NCBI RefSeq assembly: GCF_005877005.1
Contig: NZ_SSNH01000007.1
Location: forward strand, 186,001-250,000
Direction of reading: 5' to 3'
Source: Sinomonas susongensis
GTDB taxonomy: Bacteria; Actinomycetota; Actinomycetes; Actinomycetales; Micrococcaceae
Length of the DNA stretch: 64,000 nt
Shown here: positions 13,828-24,350 of the stretch, in pieces
How the letters are laid out: each line of letters begins with the position of its first letter
How positions within the stretch are numbered: position 1 is the stretch's first letter
The notes under the pieces: model-generated
The model's database searches: none
What the model was told of the DNA's origin: nothing
Seen by the model: only the letters and a program-made list of their open reading frames with translations
Made by a program: the position numbers and the translations under genes

Positions 13828-15078
13828 GTGCGCGTCGTCCTGGGCGTCGGGGGCGGGATCGCCGCCTACAAGGCGGCTTCGCTCCTGCGGCTCTTCACGG
13901 AGGCCGGGCACGACGTGACGGCTGTGCCCACGGAAGCGGCCCTTCGCTTCGTCGGCAAGGCCACGTGGGAGGCCCTCTCGGGCAAGCCCGTCCGGGTGGG
14001 TGTCTTCGAGGCCGTCGAGACGGTCAACCACGTGCGTCTCGGGCACGAGGCCGATTTGGTCGTCGTCGCCCCGGCCACCGCCGACCTGCTCGCGCGGGCC
14101 GCGGGCGGCCACGCTGACGACCTGCTCACCAACACGCTCCTCATGGCGCGATGCCCGGTCGTCATGGCTCCCGCGATGCACACGGAGATGTGGCGCCATC
14201 CCGCCACCCAGGCGAACGTCGCCGTCCTACGGGACCGCGGCGTCCACGTTCTGGATCCGGCGGAAGGACGGCTTACCGGCAAGGACAGCGGCCCGGGCCG
14301 CCTGCCCGACCCCGAGGAGATCTTCGCGGCAGCCCTCGGCCTCGCCAGCGGCGCGGGCCGTGCCGCGGCGCACGACGCCGACCACGCACCGGGGGAGGGC
14401 CTGCTCGCCGGCCGTCGGGTCGTCGTCTCCGCCGGCGGGACCCGCGAGGCCATCGATCCCGTCCGGTTCCTCGGCAACCGCTCGTCCGGAAAGCAGGGCG
14501 TCGCAGTGGCCCGCGCAGCCCTCGCGGCCGGGGCCTCCGTGACCCTCGTCGCGGCGCACCTCGAGGTCGCTCCGCCAGAGGGCGCCGAGCTCGTGAACGT
14601 CGAGTCGGCGCTCGAACTCCGCGACGCGATGGTCGAGCGGGCCGCTGCAGCGGACGCGATCGTCATGGCGGCCGCCGTAGCGGACTTCCGGCCGGCTCGG
14701 CACAGCAACGCGAAGATCAAGAAGCGCGACGACGCACCCGACCAGCCGATCGAACTCGTCCGCAACCCCGATGTGCTCGTCGAGCTCGTCCGCCAGCGGG
14801 AAGCCGCAGGCACGAAGCAGGTAGTCGTCGGCTTCGCGGCGGAAACGGGGGACGAGGCGGGAGATGTGCTCGCCTACGGCCGCGCCAAGCTCGAACGAAA
14901 GGGCTGCGAGCTGCTCGTCGTCAACGAGGTCGGCACGGACCGGGTCTTCGGACTCGACGAGAACAGTGTGACGATCCTCTCGAAGGACGGAACAGCACCC
15001 GAGCATGTGGCGGGCAGCAAGGACGAGGTGGCGCGCGCCGTCGTCGTCCGCCTCGCCCGTGCGCTCGACGCCCGCTGA
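13828..15078 (+). CDS. coaBC: Bifunctional phosphopantothenoylcysteine decarboxylase / phosphopantothenate-cysteine ligase
   Basis: Two consecutive steps of coenzyme A synthesis. 416 residues. The N-terminal FMN-dependent CoaC domain (~1-185) has GVGGGIAAYKA, the catalytic-type histidine H68 in VNHVRL, the PAMHTEMW substrate motif and the flap region GRLTGKDSGPGR. The C-terminal CoaB domain (~190-416) has SAGGTREAIDPVRFLGNRSSGKQG, AAAVADFRPA and KIKK. The spacer near residues 170-190 is Ala/His rich. GTG start. Confidence 0.95.
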   Translation: MRVVLGVGGGIAAYKAASLLRLFTEAGHDVTAVPTEAALRFVGKATWEALSGKPVRVGVFEAVETVNHVRLGHEADLVVVAPATADLLARAAGGHADDLLTNTLLMARCPVVMAPAMHTEMWRHPATQANVAVLRDRGVHVLDPAEGRLTGKDSGPGRLPDPEEIFAAALGLASGAGRAAAHDADHAPGEGLLAGRRVVVSAGGTREAIDPVRFLGNRSSGKQGVAVARAALAAGASVTLVAAHLEVAPPEGAELVNVESALELRDAMVERAAAADAIVMAAAVADFRPARHSNAKIKKRDDAPDQPIELVRNPDVLVELVRQREAAGTKQVVVGFAAETGDEAGDVLAYGRAKLERKGCELLVVNEVGTDRVFGLDENSVTILSKDGTAPEHVAGSKDEVARAVVVRLARALDAR

Positions 15079-15153
15079 CGGGCGGGCCTGAGGCCGCTTC
15101 GCGGCCCGACATACGCCCCCGGTTCGTCGCGGGGCAGGAAGTAGAGTAGAGCA

Positions 15154-16385
<1,232 letters not shown>

Positions 16386-16386
<1 letters not shown>

Positions 16387-18515
16387 TGGCGGCGTCGGCG
16401 CCCAGTAGCGGGGGAAGCTCGGGGTCAGGAGCACAGCGCGTCGCGCAGCCGTCGCTCCTGCTCGGGTTTCCCGAGCCCTCGCTCGCCCCGGCGACGCCCC
16501 CCGCCGCCCGCGAGCTCCCCGTGGCCCGCGTGTGCATCGAGTCGCCGCTCCCGCAGCTGGACCGCACGTTCGACTACCTCGTGAGCGAGGAGCTGTCGGC
16601 GACGGCCAAGCCGGGGGTCCGGGTGCGGGTCCGCGTCGCGGGCCAGGAGCACAGCGGCTTCATCCTCGAGCGTGCCGAGACCTCGGACGCGGGCGTGGCC
16701 CTTCAGCCGCTCGCCAAGGTCGTCTCTCCCGCCGTCGTCCTCACCCCCGAGGTGCTGCGGGTCGCCACCGCGGTCGCGGAGCGCTGGGCTGGTGCCCTCG
16801 GCGACGTACTGCGGTTCGCGGTGCCGCCTCGGGCCGCGCGAGTCGAGGCCGAGTACCTTCCCGAGCTGGCGGCCTCGGATCAGGGGCGGTCGGACGGGGC
16901 TCCCGTCGGAAGCGACCTGCCGTCGGCTTCGCTGTGGACAGAGCTTCAACGGGGGCCTGCCTTCCTCCGCCATCTCGCGGCCGGCGGGAGCCCGCGGGCC
17001 TCGCTCCAGGCCCTTGAGGGCTACGGGTCCCGCGGGTGGCCCCAGCTCGTCGCCGAGGCGGTGCGGACGGCGCGCGTCTCCGGGCGAGGCGCCCTCGTCG
17101 TCGTTCCCGACCGCCGTGATCTCGAGCGGATGCAGGCCGCGCTCGAGGAGGCCCTCCCCGATGAGCCCATCGTCCGCCTCGCCGCGGAGGATGGCCCGAG
17201 CCAGCGGTACCGGGGGTTCCTCGACCTCCTGAGCGGGCGTGCGCGCGTCGCCGTGGGAACGCGGGGGGCCGTCCTCGCTCCGGTCCGGGACCTCGGTCTC
17301 GTGGTCTGCTGGGACGACGGCGACGACCTCCACGCGGAGCCCCGCGCGCCGTACTTCCACGATCGCGAGGTCTGCCTGCTGCGCTCCGAGATCGAAGGGT
17401 GCGCGCTCCTGCTCGCGGGCCACAGGGTCTCCGCCGAGACGCAGCGGCTCGTCGAGTCGGGCTGGCTCCAGAGCGTCGCCCCCTCGCGGTCCCTCATCCG
17501 TCGCCGGCTTCCGCGCGTGATCAGTACCGCCGACAGCTTCGAGAGCGCGCGGGACCCGTATGCGCGGACAGCACGCCTTCCCCACGCGGCGTGGCAGCTC
17601 GCCCGCGAAGCCCTTGCCGTGGGGCCGGTCCTGGTCCAGGTGGCCCGGGCCGGATACGCGCCGTCGCTCGCCTGCGAGCGGTGCCGTGAGCCCGCCCGGT
17701 GCGCCCACTGTTCGGGCCCCCTCGCGGAATCCGTGACCGGCGGGAGCCGGACGGTCGCGTGCCGCTGGTGCGGGACGCCCGCCGGAGCCTGGGCGTGCCC
17801 GCACTGCGGCGGGCGCTCGTTCCGGCGGTCCGCGGTGGGCGCGTTGCGCACTGCGGAGGAGCTGGGCCGCGCCTTCCCGGGCGCCGTCGTCGTCACCTCG
17901 TCCGGCGATCAGGTGAAATCCGAGCTGCCAGACGGCCCGGTGCTGGTCGTCGCAACCGTGGGCGCCGAACCCGTCGCGCCATCCGGGTACGCCGCCGCGC
18001 TCCTCCTCGACGGCGACTCGCTCCTCGCTCGGGAGACCCTGCGGGCGGGCGAGGAGGCCCTGCGGCGTTGGCTCAACGCTGCAGCCCTCGTCCGCTCGGC
18101 GGACGACGGCGGTCGGGTCGTCGTGACGGCGAGCGAACACGAGGCTGTCGGGGCCCTTGTCCGGTGGGACCCGGGCGGCTTCGCCGAGCGCGAGCTCGCC
18201 CTGCGGAGGAGCTTGGGCCTGCCGCCGGCCGTCCGCATCGCGGCCGTGACCGGGACGCGGACCGCTGTCGACGCGTTCGCGGCCGCTGCGGCCAGCGTCC
18301 TGACCCGTCCCGGGGTGCGGACCGCCGGCCCGGTACCCGTCTCTCAGGTCTCGAAGCCGGCGGCCGACGACGCGTCGTGGCGGCTGCTCGCGTTCTTCCC
18401 CATCGCGGAGGGACCTGAGATGTCACGGGGGCTGAGGGCCGCGCGGATCGCTCAAGCAACCCGGCGCGGCTCCGAACCGGTGCAGCTGAGGCTCGACGGC
18501 GCGGACCTCATCTAG
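16386..18515 (+). CDS. priA: PriA-like primosomal protein lacking helicase motifs
   Basis: 709 residues. The N-terminal PriA DNA-binding domain (RVCIESPLPQLDRTFDYLV, ~45-140) and the two-zinc cysteine region (CERC...CAHC...CRWC...CPHC, eight cysteines) are intact. The ATPase core is eroded: where helicases have a GxGKT Walker A there is only SGRGALVVVPDRRDL, and the DEEH box has become WDDGDDLH. This is the known state in many actinobacteria, where the protein is annotated as probable PriA; it may load partners onto restarted forks without unwinding DNA. It overlaps metK by one base and its end overlaps the convergent glycosyltransferase by 8 bp. Confidence 0.9.
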
Positions 18516-19611
18516 CAGGAGCCGAGCCGTCGCGCCGGAGGCGGAACTGCTCGATGGCCTCCTCGGCGGCCTCGAGCAGTGCCTGCGCCGAATGGTCCCA
18601 GCTGAACTTCTCCGCTTGTCTCGCTGAGGCACGAGACGCATCGCTCCACGTGTGCGGGACCTCGAGCTCGCGAACGGCTGCCGCGAATGCCTCCGGGGAG
18701 TCGGGGTCGACGAATCGCGCCGCCTTGCCGCCGACTTCGCGGAAGATGGGGATCTCGCTCGCGATGACCGGCGTCCCCACCGCCATGGCCTCGACGAGAG
18801 GCAGCCCGTAGCCCTCCGACCGGGAAAGGCTCACGAGAGCGGTCGCGCGGCGCAGGAGCTCCTCGTACTCGGCTTCGCTCACGCCCCCGTGGAACTCGAC
18901 CGAGGCGCCCGCAGGAACGCTCGCCTCGAGTTCCGCCCTGCGGGCCGGGCTGATGCGGCTGAGGAGGTGCAGGGTGTAGTCGGGCAGCCCAGCCATCCCG
19001 GCGATCACGGTCTCGACGTTCTTGTAGGGCATGAACGAACCCATGTAGAGCAGGCTGCGGTCCGGCTTCGCATCGGGGTCGCGGGGCGCCAGCCCTCCCT
19101 GGGGCGCATTGCCGATGATGCGCACGGGGCGGCTCGTGAGCTGCTTCTCCGCCATGAGCCACTTCGTCGTGCGGCTCACGGTGGCGACGACGTCGGCCCG
19201 GTTGAGGAGCATCCGCTGGGGCCAGTAGGCCTTGTGGTACAGGCGCCACAGCATCCGCACGGGGGCGGGCAGGAATCCGGGCGGCGTCGGGTGCTGGTAG
19301 TAGATCAGGTCGTGGAGCGTGAGGATCAGCGGGTAGCGGCGCCCCCACGAGCCCATCGTCTGCATGGGGCAGAACACCACATCCGGCTCGAGCCCGTTGA
19401 CGCGCGCGGCGATGAAGAGCTCGGCAGGGGAGAGGGGACTCGAGACCTTCACGTGGGGCACGTCGGGAAGGAGAGCGAGCTGGCGCTCATCGCTGATGAG
19501 CATCGCCGTCTCGGTGCGGGACGCGACGGCCTCGATAAGGCTCGCGCCGTACCGGCTGATCCCGTCGTGGTGGTCGGTCCGCGTGAAGCGGGCGTCGATC
19601 AGGAGCCTCAT
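18508..19611 (-). CDS. GT4-family glycosyltransferase
   Basis: 367 residues, no membrane segment. Two Rossmann-like halves: an N-terminal acceptor domain beginning MRLLIDARFTR with HDGISRY, and a C-terminal nucleotide-sugar domain with GSFMPYKNVE, FHGGVSEAEYEELLR and the retaining E-x7-E region SRSEGYGLPLVEAMAVGTPVIAS. Closest in kind to mannosyl/rhamnosyl-type transferases that build cell-surface glycans; donor and acceptor cannot be told. Its ATG overlaps the upstream hydrolase stop (ATGA), so it is the third gene of a minus-strand operon with an aldo/keto reductase and an alpha/beta hydrolase. Confidence 0.85.
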   Translation of the reverse strand: MRLLIDARFTRTDHHDGISRYGASLIEAVASRTETAMLISDERQLALLPDVPHVKVSSPLSPAELFIAARVNGLEPDVVFCPMQTMGSWGRRYPLILTLHDLIYYQHPTPPGFLPAPVRMLWRLYHKAYWPQRMLLNRADVVATVSRTTKWLMAEKQLTSRPVRIIGNAPQGGLAPRDPDAKPDRSLLYMGSFMPYKNVETVIAGMAGLPDYTLHLLSRISPARRAELEASVPAGASVEFHGGVSEAEYEELLRRATALVSLSRSEGYGLPLVEAMAVGTPVIASEIPIFREVGGKAARFVDPDSPEAFAAAVRELEVPHTWSDASRASARQAEKFSWDHSAQALLEAAEEAIEQFRLRRDGSAPAR

Positions 19612-20555
19612 TCGCCTGCCTTCTGCTCGAGCTCGCCCAAGAAGGCGCGGATCGCGTCCGCGGCCGGCCGAGGCGTTTCATAGTGGATGAGATGCCCGAC
19701 GCCGGGAATCACGGTGAGGCGTGAATCGACGAGCCTCGAGTGGAAGTCCCGTACGGCAGGCAGCGGCGCCACCTCGTCCCGTTCTCCTGCGATGAGCAGC
19801 ACGGGCAGCGAGAGTTCGTCGGCGGCCTCGGCCGCGGTGTGCGAGACCGAGGCACGGAAGGATTCGAGGAGCACCTCCCGGCTCGCGAAGCTCGAGAAAT
19901 GCTGCGCGTGCTGGCCGTGGACGAACTTCCGGAGCTCCGGGTCGCGCGTCTTGGCCATCGCCTCGCTCATGACCCGGACGATCGCGGGATGCCTCAGGAG
20001 TGCCGATCCGATCGACTCCGGCAGACCGGCACCTGCCCGGTAGTAGCCGACTGCCAGGCGGCTCAAGATGCCCTGTGGTCCTTCGAGCGCCGGCGATGAG
20101 ATGGGGTTCACCAGCACGAGGCCGGAGAACCGGCCCTGGTGCTCGGCACACACCCGCGCCGCGACGATCGATCCGAAGGAGTGCCCGAGCAGGACGGTGT
20201 CCGGGCCGAGACCGAGGTCCTCCGCGAGCGCTGCCACCCACGCGGCGTAGCCCTCGATGTCGTGCTCGCGGCCTGCGCCGAGCGGGGAGGACGCGCCGAA
20301 GCCGGGGAGGTCCGGCATCACGACGCGCACGTCCGGCAGCAGGTCGACGATGCGGAGGAGGCCGTGATGGGTCCCGCGGAACCCGTGGACCGCCAGGACG
20401 GTCGGGGCTGCAGCTCGAGCGGATCCGTCTGGACCCCCACCGGCGGGTTCGTAGGTGAAGACGTCGGTCTGCGAGCCGAGTACGTCGAGGGTCGCGTGCC
20501 GTTCCCGCGATCCGAGGCGGGAAGAGAGGAACTTGTTCTCCGTCGCGACCGCCAT
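19608..20555 (-). CDS. Alpha/beta hydrolase
   Basis: 315 residues of soluble alpha/beta-hydrolase fold. Oxyanion region VLAVHGFRGTHHGLL, nucleophile elbow GHSFGS (S126), late acid in GERDEVAPL and catalytic His in GVGHLIHYE. It resembles general ester/epoxide-type hydrolases (MhpC-like); the substrate is unknown. The ATG at 20555 abuts the aldo/keto reductase stop, with one shared base. It is the middle gene of the AKR-hydrolase-glycosyltransferase operon. Confidence 0.85.
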   Translation of the reverse strand: MAVATENKFLSSRLGSRERHATLDVLGSQTDVFTYEPAGGGPDGSARAAAPTVLAVHGFRGTHHGLLRIVDLLPDVRVVMPDLPGFGASSPLGAGREHDIEGYAAWVAALAEDLGLGPDTVLLGHSFGSIVAARVCAEHQGRFSGLVLVNPISSPALEGPQGILSRLAVGYYRAGAGLPESIGSALLRHPAIVRVMSEAMAKTRDPELRKFVHGQHAQHFSSFASREVLLESFRASVSHTAAEAADELSLPVLLIAGERDEVAPLPAVRDFHSRLVDSRLTVIPGVGHLIHYETPRPAADAIRAFLGELEQKAGE

Positions 20556-21388
20556 CAGTTCACCCTGTCCGGGTCTGAGCCGGTCCGCTCTCCGCGGTCG
20601 AGGCCTGCGATCCGGTCGAGGTCGTCGACTGTGAGCTCGAAGCCGAAGACGTCGGCATTCTCGCGGATGCGCTCGGGGCTGCTGGCCTTGGGGATCACAA
20701 TGTGGCCGCACTGCAGATGCCATCGGATCACGGCCTGGGCGGGAGTGACGTGGTGGGCGTCGGCGATCTCGACGATCACGGGGTCCTCGAGGATGCGGCC
20801 GCGCCCGAGGGGAGACCACGCCTCGGTCCGGATCCCGAGATCCGCGTGGACCGCCTTCAGGAGGTCCTGCTGGAGCCACGGGTGGAGCTCCACCTGGTTC
20901 ACGGCTGGCATTAAAGTGCACTCCGCCGCGAGGCGTCGAAGGTGGCCGGGCAGGAAGTTGCTCACGCCGATGGCACGGACGCGCCCCTCCTCGAGAAGGC
21001 GCTCGAGCGCTCGGTATGTCTCGACGAAGAGGCCCCGCGTGGGGCATGGCCAGTGGATGAGGTAGAGGTCGACGTACTCGAGCCCGAGCGCCGAAAGCGA
21101 GCGGTCGAAGGCGCGCAGCGCCGCGTCGTACCCATGGTCGCTGTTCCAGAGCTTCGTGGTGACGAAGATGTCCTCGCGCGGAAGGCCGCCGTCGGCCGCC
21201 TCTGCGACGGCACGTCCGACCCCGGCCTCGTTGCCGTACATCGCAGCCGTATCGAGGCTTCGGTAGCCCGCGGCGAGGGCGTCGCCGACGAGCTGTGCGG
21301 CGTCCTCAGGGGGCACCTTGTAGAGCCCGAAGCCGAGCTGGGGCATGTCGACGCCCGTGGCGAGAGTCACGCGGGGGGACTGGGTCAT
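20555..21388 (-). CDS. Aldo/keto reductase
   Basis: NADPH-dependent (beta/alpha)8-barrel oxidoreductase of 277 residues, AKR5-like. The catalytic tetrad is complete: D46 and Y51 in SLDTAAMYGNE, K79 in TTKLWNSDHG, H112 in IHWPCP. The C-terminal cofactor segment VIPKASSPERIRENADVF is typical. In actinobacteria such enzymes reduce 2,5-diketo-gluconate-like or aromatic aldehyde substrates; the actual one is not deducible. First gene of the minus-strand operon, beginning 35 bp from the end of the SorC-like regulator gene. Confidence 0.9.
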   Translation of the reverse strand: MTQSPRVTLATGVDMPQLGFGLYKVPPEDAAQLVGDALAAGYRSLDTAAMYGNEAGVGRAVAEAADGGLPREDIFVTTKLWNSDHGYDAALRAFDRSLSALGLEYVDLYLIHWPCPTRGLFVETYRALERLLEEGRVRAIGVSNFLPGHLRRLAAECTLMPAVNQVELHPWLQQDLLKAVHADLGIRTEAWSPLGRGRILEDPVIVEIADAHHVTPAQAVIRWHLQCGHIVIPKASSPERIRENADVFGFELTVDDLDRIAGLDRGERTGSDPDRVN

Positions 21389-21423
21389 GTCCACGACTCT
21401 ACCGGCCGGCCCCTGTCCGAACG

Positions 21424-22464
21424 TCAGGCATCGAGGGCCAGGAGGGCGCGCGCCGTCGCCTCGTCGACGACGAGCTGGGTGACGAGCCCGGCCTTGAGGG
21501 CGCCGCGCAGGCCGCGCGCCTTGGACGGGCCCGAGGCGACACAGAAGCGGTGCTCCACGGCCCGCACGAGCGCATGGTCGGGCCCGGTGGAGCGCTCGTT
21601 GAGCGCTATGCCGCCGGAACTCCCGTCCTCGCGGTGGAAGACGGTCGCGACGTCGCCCACGACCCCCTCCTCGACGAGGGACTGCAGATCCACGGCGTCG
21701 AGGTAGCTCCCCGTGTAGACGTGGCTCGGCACGTCCGCCTCTACGGAGCCGACCCCGAACACGGCGACGGACATGCGGGCCTGGAGGTCCAGAACGCGGC
21801 GGACGCTCCGTTCCTGCCACATGAGCCGCTTCGTCTCGGCGCGGTCGAAGAAGGCGGGCACCGGGAATTCCTCCACCGCGGCATCGTAGGCGGCACCGAA
21901 GCGACGCATGATCTCGCTCGCATAGCCGAGCCCCATGGTCTGAGTGTTGGCGGCTCCGTTGAGCTGCACGACCGTGCTGCCGTGCGTCGACTTCCGGTTC
22001 AGATACCGGCTCATGGCGGTGAGCGTCGAGCCCCACGCCACCCCGATCACGGAATTGGAGGTCACGAAAGGAGTGAGTGTCCGGGCGGCGTACATCGCCA
22101 CACGATCGAGCGTCTCGGCCTCGTTGAGGTTGGACACGTGGGGGACGACGTGGGCGCGGACGCCGAAGCGCTGGGCGATGGCGGACTCGAGTTCGACGGA
22201 CGACTCGAGGGGGTTCCAGATCTGGATCTGGACGAGGCCGGTCTCGCGGGCAAAGGCGAGGAGGCGCGAGACGGTGGAGCGCGAGGTCCTGAGCTCCCTC
22301 GCGATCGCGTCCATGGTGAGGTCCTGGAGGTAGTACAGCTGTGCGGCGAGAAGTGCTTCGCGCTGCCTTCGCGTGACGGGACTCTGTGCGGAAGCCGCGG
22401 CGGGAGAAGGTCCCGGAAGCGAGGCGGAGGGCACCATGGACGCCATTCTTGCACGTTTGTGCAT
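21424..22464 (-). CDS. SorC/DeoR-type sugar-binding transcriptional regulator, divergent from glpD
   Basis: 346 residues: an N-terminal winged helix-turn-helix (~30-75; LQDLTMDAIARELRTSRSTVSRLL) and a C-terminal SorC effector domain (~90-346) of the family that binds phosphorylated sugars. Divergent from glpD-glpK with a 125-bp shared region, so glycerol-3-phosphate or dihydroxyacetone phosphate is a plausible effector. The start is uncertain: ATG at 22464 lies within a palindrome, while ATGs at 22446 or 22437 would leave the palindrome upstream. None has a strong ribosome-binding site. Confidence 0.85.
   Translation of the reverse strand: MHKRARMASMVPSASLPGPSPAAASAQSPVTRRQREALLAAQLYYLQDLTMDAIARELRTSRSTVSRLLAFARETGLVQIQIWNPLESSVELESAIAQRFGVRAHVVPHVSNLNEAETLDRVAMYAARTLTPFVTSNSVIGVAWGSTLTAMSRYLNRKSTHGSTVVQLNGAANTQTMGLGYASEIMRRFGAAYDAAVEEFPVPAFFDRAETKRLMWQERSVRRVLDLQARMSVAVFGVGSVEADVPSHVYTGSYLDAVDLQSLVEEGVVGDVATVFHREDGSSGGIALNERSTGPDHALVRAVEHRFCVASGPSKARGLRGALKAGLVTQLVVDEATARALLALDA
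22450..22463. promoter_or_regulatory. Palindromic operator candidate in the sorC-glpD intergenic region
   Basis: TGCAC-GTTT-GTGCA is a perfect 5+5 inverted repeat. It lies at the start codon region of the SorC-type regulator and upstream of glpD, where an autoregulating repressor site would be expected. Confidence 0.45.
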
Positions 22465-22525
22465 GGCTCTTGAACTTTCTTCTCAGCCCCTCGAAGAATA
22501 GGTGCGGAACCGCCCTTCACGTTTC

Positions 22526-22558
22526 AATGCTGCTTCGCGTGCGAATGCTGCTCCGTGT
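22526..22558. repeat. 18-bp-period direct repeat upstream of glpD
   Basis: AATGCTGCTTCGCGT (22526-22540) and AATGCTGCTCCGTGT (22544-22558) are near-identical and start 18 bp apart, just upstream of the glpD ribosome-binding site. They may be regulator half-sites in the leader. A weak promoter pair (TTGAAC 22470-22475, 18 bp, AAGAAT 22494-22499) would place both inside the 5' untranslated region. Confidence 0.35.
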
Positions 22559-22589
22559 TCAAGCCATTCACCGTCCAAGGAGGACTCCT

Positions 22590-24350
22590 GTGGCCCCGCA
22601 TCCCGCCGCCGCCCCGACCGACCCGGCAACCACCCGCCCTTCAGTTGACGCCCTGAGGGCGAGGCCCCGCTCGAAGGTCCTCGTCATCGGCGGCGGCATC
22701 AACGGCGTCGGCACGTTCAGGGACCTCGCCCTGCAGGGGGTGGACGTGACGCTCGTCGAGCGCGGCGACTACTGCCAGGGTGCCTCCGGGGCGTCCTCCC
22801 ACATGATCCACGGAGGCATCAGGTACCTCGAGAACGGGGAGTTCCGGCTCGTTCACGAATCGGTCGTAGAGAGGAACCGCCTGCTGCGCATCGCCCCGCA
22901 CTACGTCAAGCCGCTGCGGACAGCGATCCCGGTCTTCGGCACACTGTCGGGCCTCCTCAACGCGCCCCTCCGGTTCCTCAGCCATCGCTCGGGCAAGCCG
23001 AGGGCCCGGGGTGCGGTGCTGATCAAGATGGGCCTCGCCCTCTATGACGCGTTCTCCCGAGAGGGCGGCCGTGTGCCGCGCCATCAGTTCGTTGGCCGCA
23101 AGCGCGCCCTGGCCGAGCTTCCGCGGCTCCGGCCTGAGGTGAAGTACCTGGCCAACTACTTCGATGCCTCCGTCCACAACCCCGAGCGGCTCACGCTCGA
23201 CGTCCTCCGAGACGGGCTGGAGGCCACCCCTGCAGCCCGGGCGGTGAACTACGTGGGCGCGGTCGGGACCCACGACGGCGTGGTGCGGCTGCGCGACGAG
23301 CTCACCGGTGAGGAGTTCGACTTCGCGGCCGACGTCGTCGTCAACACCACCGGAGCGTGGACGGACCGTACCAATGCCGCCCTCGGAACGGCCACGCACT
23401 TCATGGGCGGGACCAAGGGTTCCCACATCGTCCTCGACGCCCCCGAACTGCTCGAAGCGACTGGCGGCCGCGAGATCTTCTTCGAGCACACGGACGGGCG
23501 CATCGTACTGATCTACCCGATAGGGGATCGGGTCCTGGTCGGCACGACCGACATCGACGCCGGCGAAGACCTCGTTCCGGTCTGCACCCAAGACGAGGTC
23601 TCGTACTTCTTCGACCTCATCCGCCATGTCTTCCCCGGTGTTCCGGTGGACCCGAGCCAGATCGTCTACACCTTCTCGGGAGTCCGCCCCCTCCCACGCC
23701 ACGACGACACCGCTCCGGGCTTCGTTTCGCGGGACTATCGGATCGAACGCGAAGCGGTCAGCAGGGACGCGCCCCTCCGGCTGAGCCTCGTGGGCGGGAA
23801 GTGGACCACGTTCCGCGCGGTGTCGGAGAACCTGGCGGACGCCGTCCTCGGCGAGCTCGGCCTCGTGCGCCGCGAGAGCACCGCCGAGCGTCCGATCGGC
23901 GGCGGGGCCGGCTTCCCCGAGGGGCGCGCGGCGCAGCGGGACTGGATCGCCGCGCATCTTCCCGCGTCGCTGGATCCGCTCCGGGCAGAGGTGCTGCTCG
24001 AACGCTACGGGACCCGAGCCGAGGAAGTCGCGGCCTTCCTGGCCGGAGGGCCGGATCGCATGCTGGAGAGCACGCAGGAGCTCAGCGTCCGCGAGCTGGC
24101 CTACATGGCCCGGCACGAACAGGTGGGCCACGTTGTGGACGTCCTGATCCGGCGCACGTCGCTCGCGTTCCGAGGCCTCGTGACGCCCGAAGTCATCGGG
24201 GAAGTGGCCGAGACACTCGCGCCCCATCTAGGTTGGGAATCCGAACGTGTCCACAGCGAGGTCCGGCACGCCGAGCGCACGCTGGGCGACTTCCATCGGG
24301 TCGCCTTTGGGCCCCGCGCCACGCAGATCGAAGGAGCCATGAATGTCTGA
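22590..24350 (+). CDS. glpD: Aerobic glycerol-3-phosphate dehydrogenase
   Basis: FAD enzyme at the inner face of the membrane that oxidises glycerol-3-phosphate to dihydroxyacetone phosphate and passes electrons to quinone. 586 residues. FAD dinucleotide fold [21 protein letters not shown] at ~30-50, FAD/substrate motif [49 protein letters not shown] and the C-terminal cap domain. The GTG is chosen because AAGGAGGA lies 6 nt upstream. First of two genes with glpK, overlapping by 8 bases. No glpF facilitator is present in the window. Confidence 0.95.
   Translation: MAPHPAAAPTDPATTRPSVDALRARPRSKVLVIGGGINGVGTFRDLALQGVDVTLVERGDYCQGASGASSHMIHGGIRYLENGEFRLVHESVVERNRLLRIAPHYVKPLRTAIPVFGTLSGLLNAPLRFLSHRSGKPRARGAVLIKMGLALYDAFSREGGRVPRHQFVGRKRALAELPRLRPEVKYLANYFDASVHNPERLTLDVLRDGLEATPAARAVNYVGAVGTHDGVVRLRDELTGEEFDFAADVVVNTTGAWTDRTNAALGTATHFMGGTKGSHIVLDAPELLEATGGREIFFEHTDGRIVLIYPIGDRVLVGTTDIDAGEDLVPVCTQDEVSYFFDLIRHVFPGVPVDPSQIVYTFSGVRPLPRHDDTAPGFVSRDYRIEREAVSRDAPLRLSLVGGKWTTFRAVSENLADAVLGELGLVRRESTAERPIGGGAGFPEGRAAQRDWIAAHLPASLDPLRAEVLLERYGTRAEEVAAFLAGGPDRMLESTQELSVRELAYMARHEQVGHVVDVLIRRTSLAFRGLVTPEVIGEVAETLAPHLGWESERVHSEVRHAERTLGDFHRVAFGPRATQIEGAMNV

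Noticed and set aside
15079-15153. SAM riboswitch before metK
   Set aside because: Only 75 bp, with no multi-stem arrangement or terminator visible.
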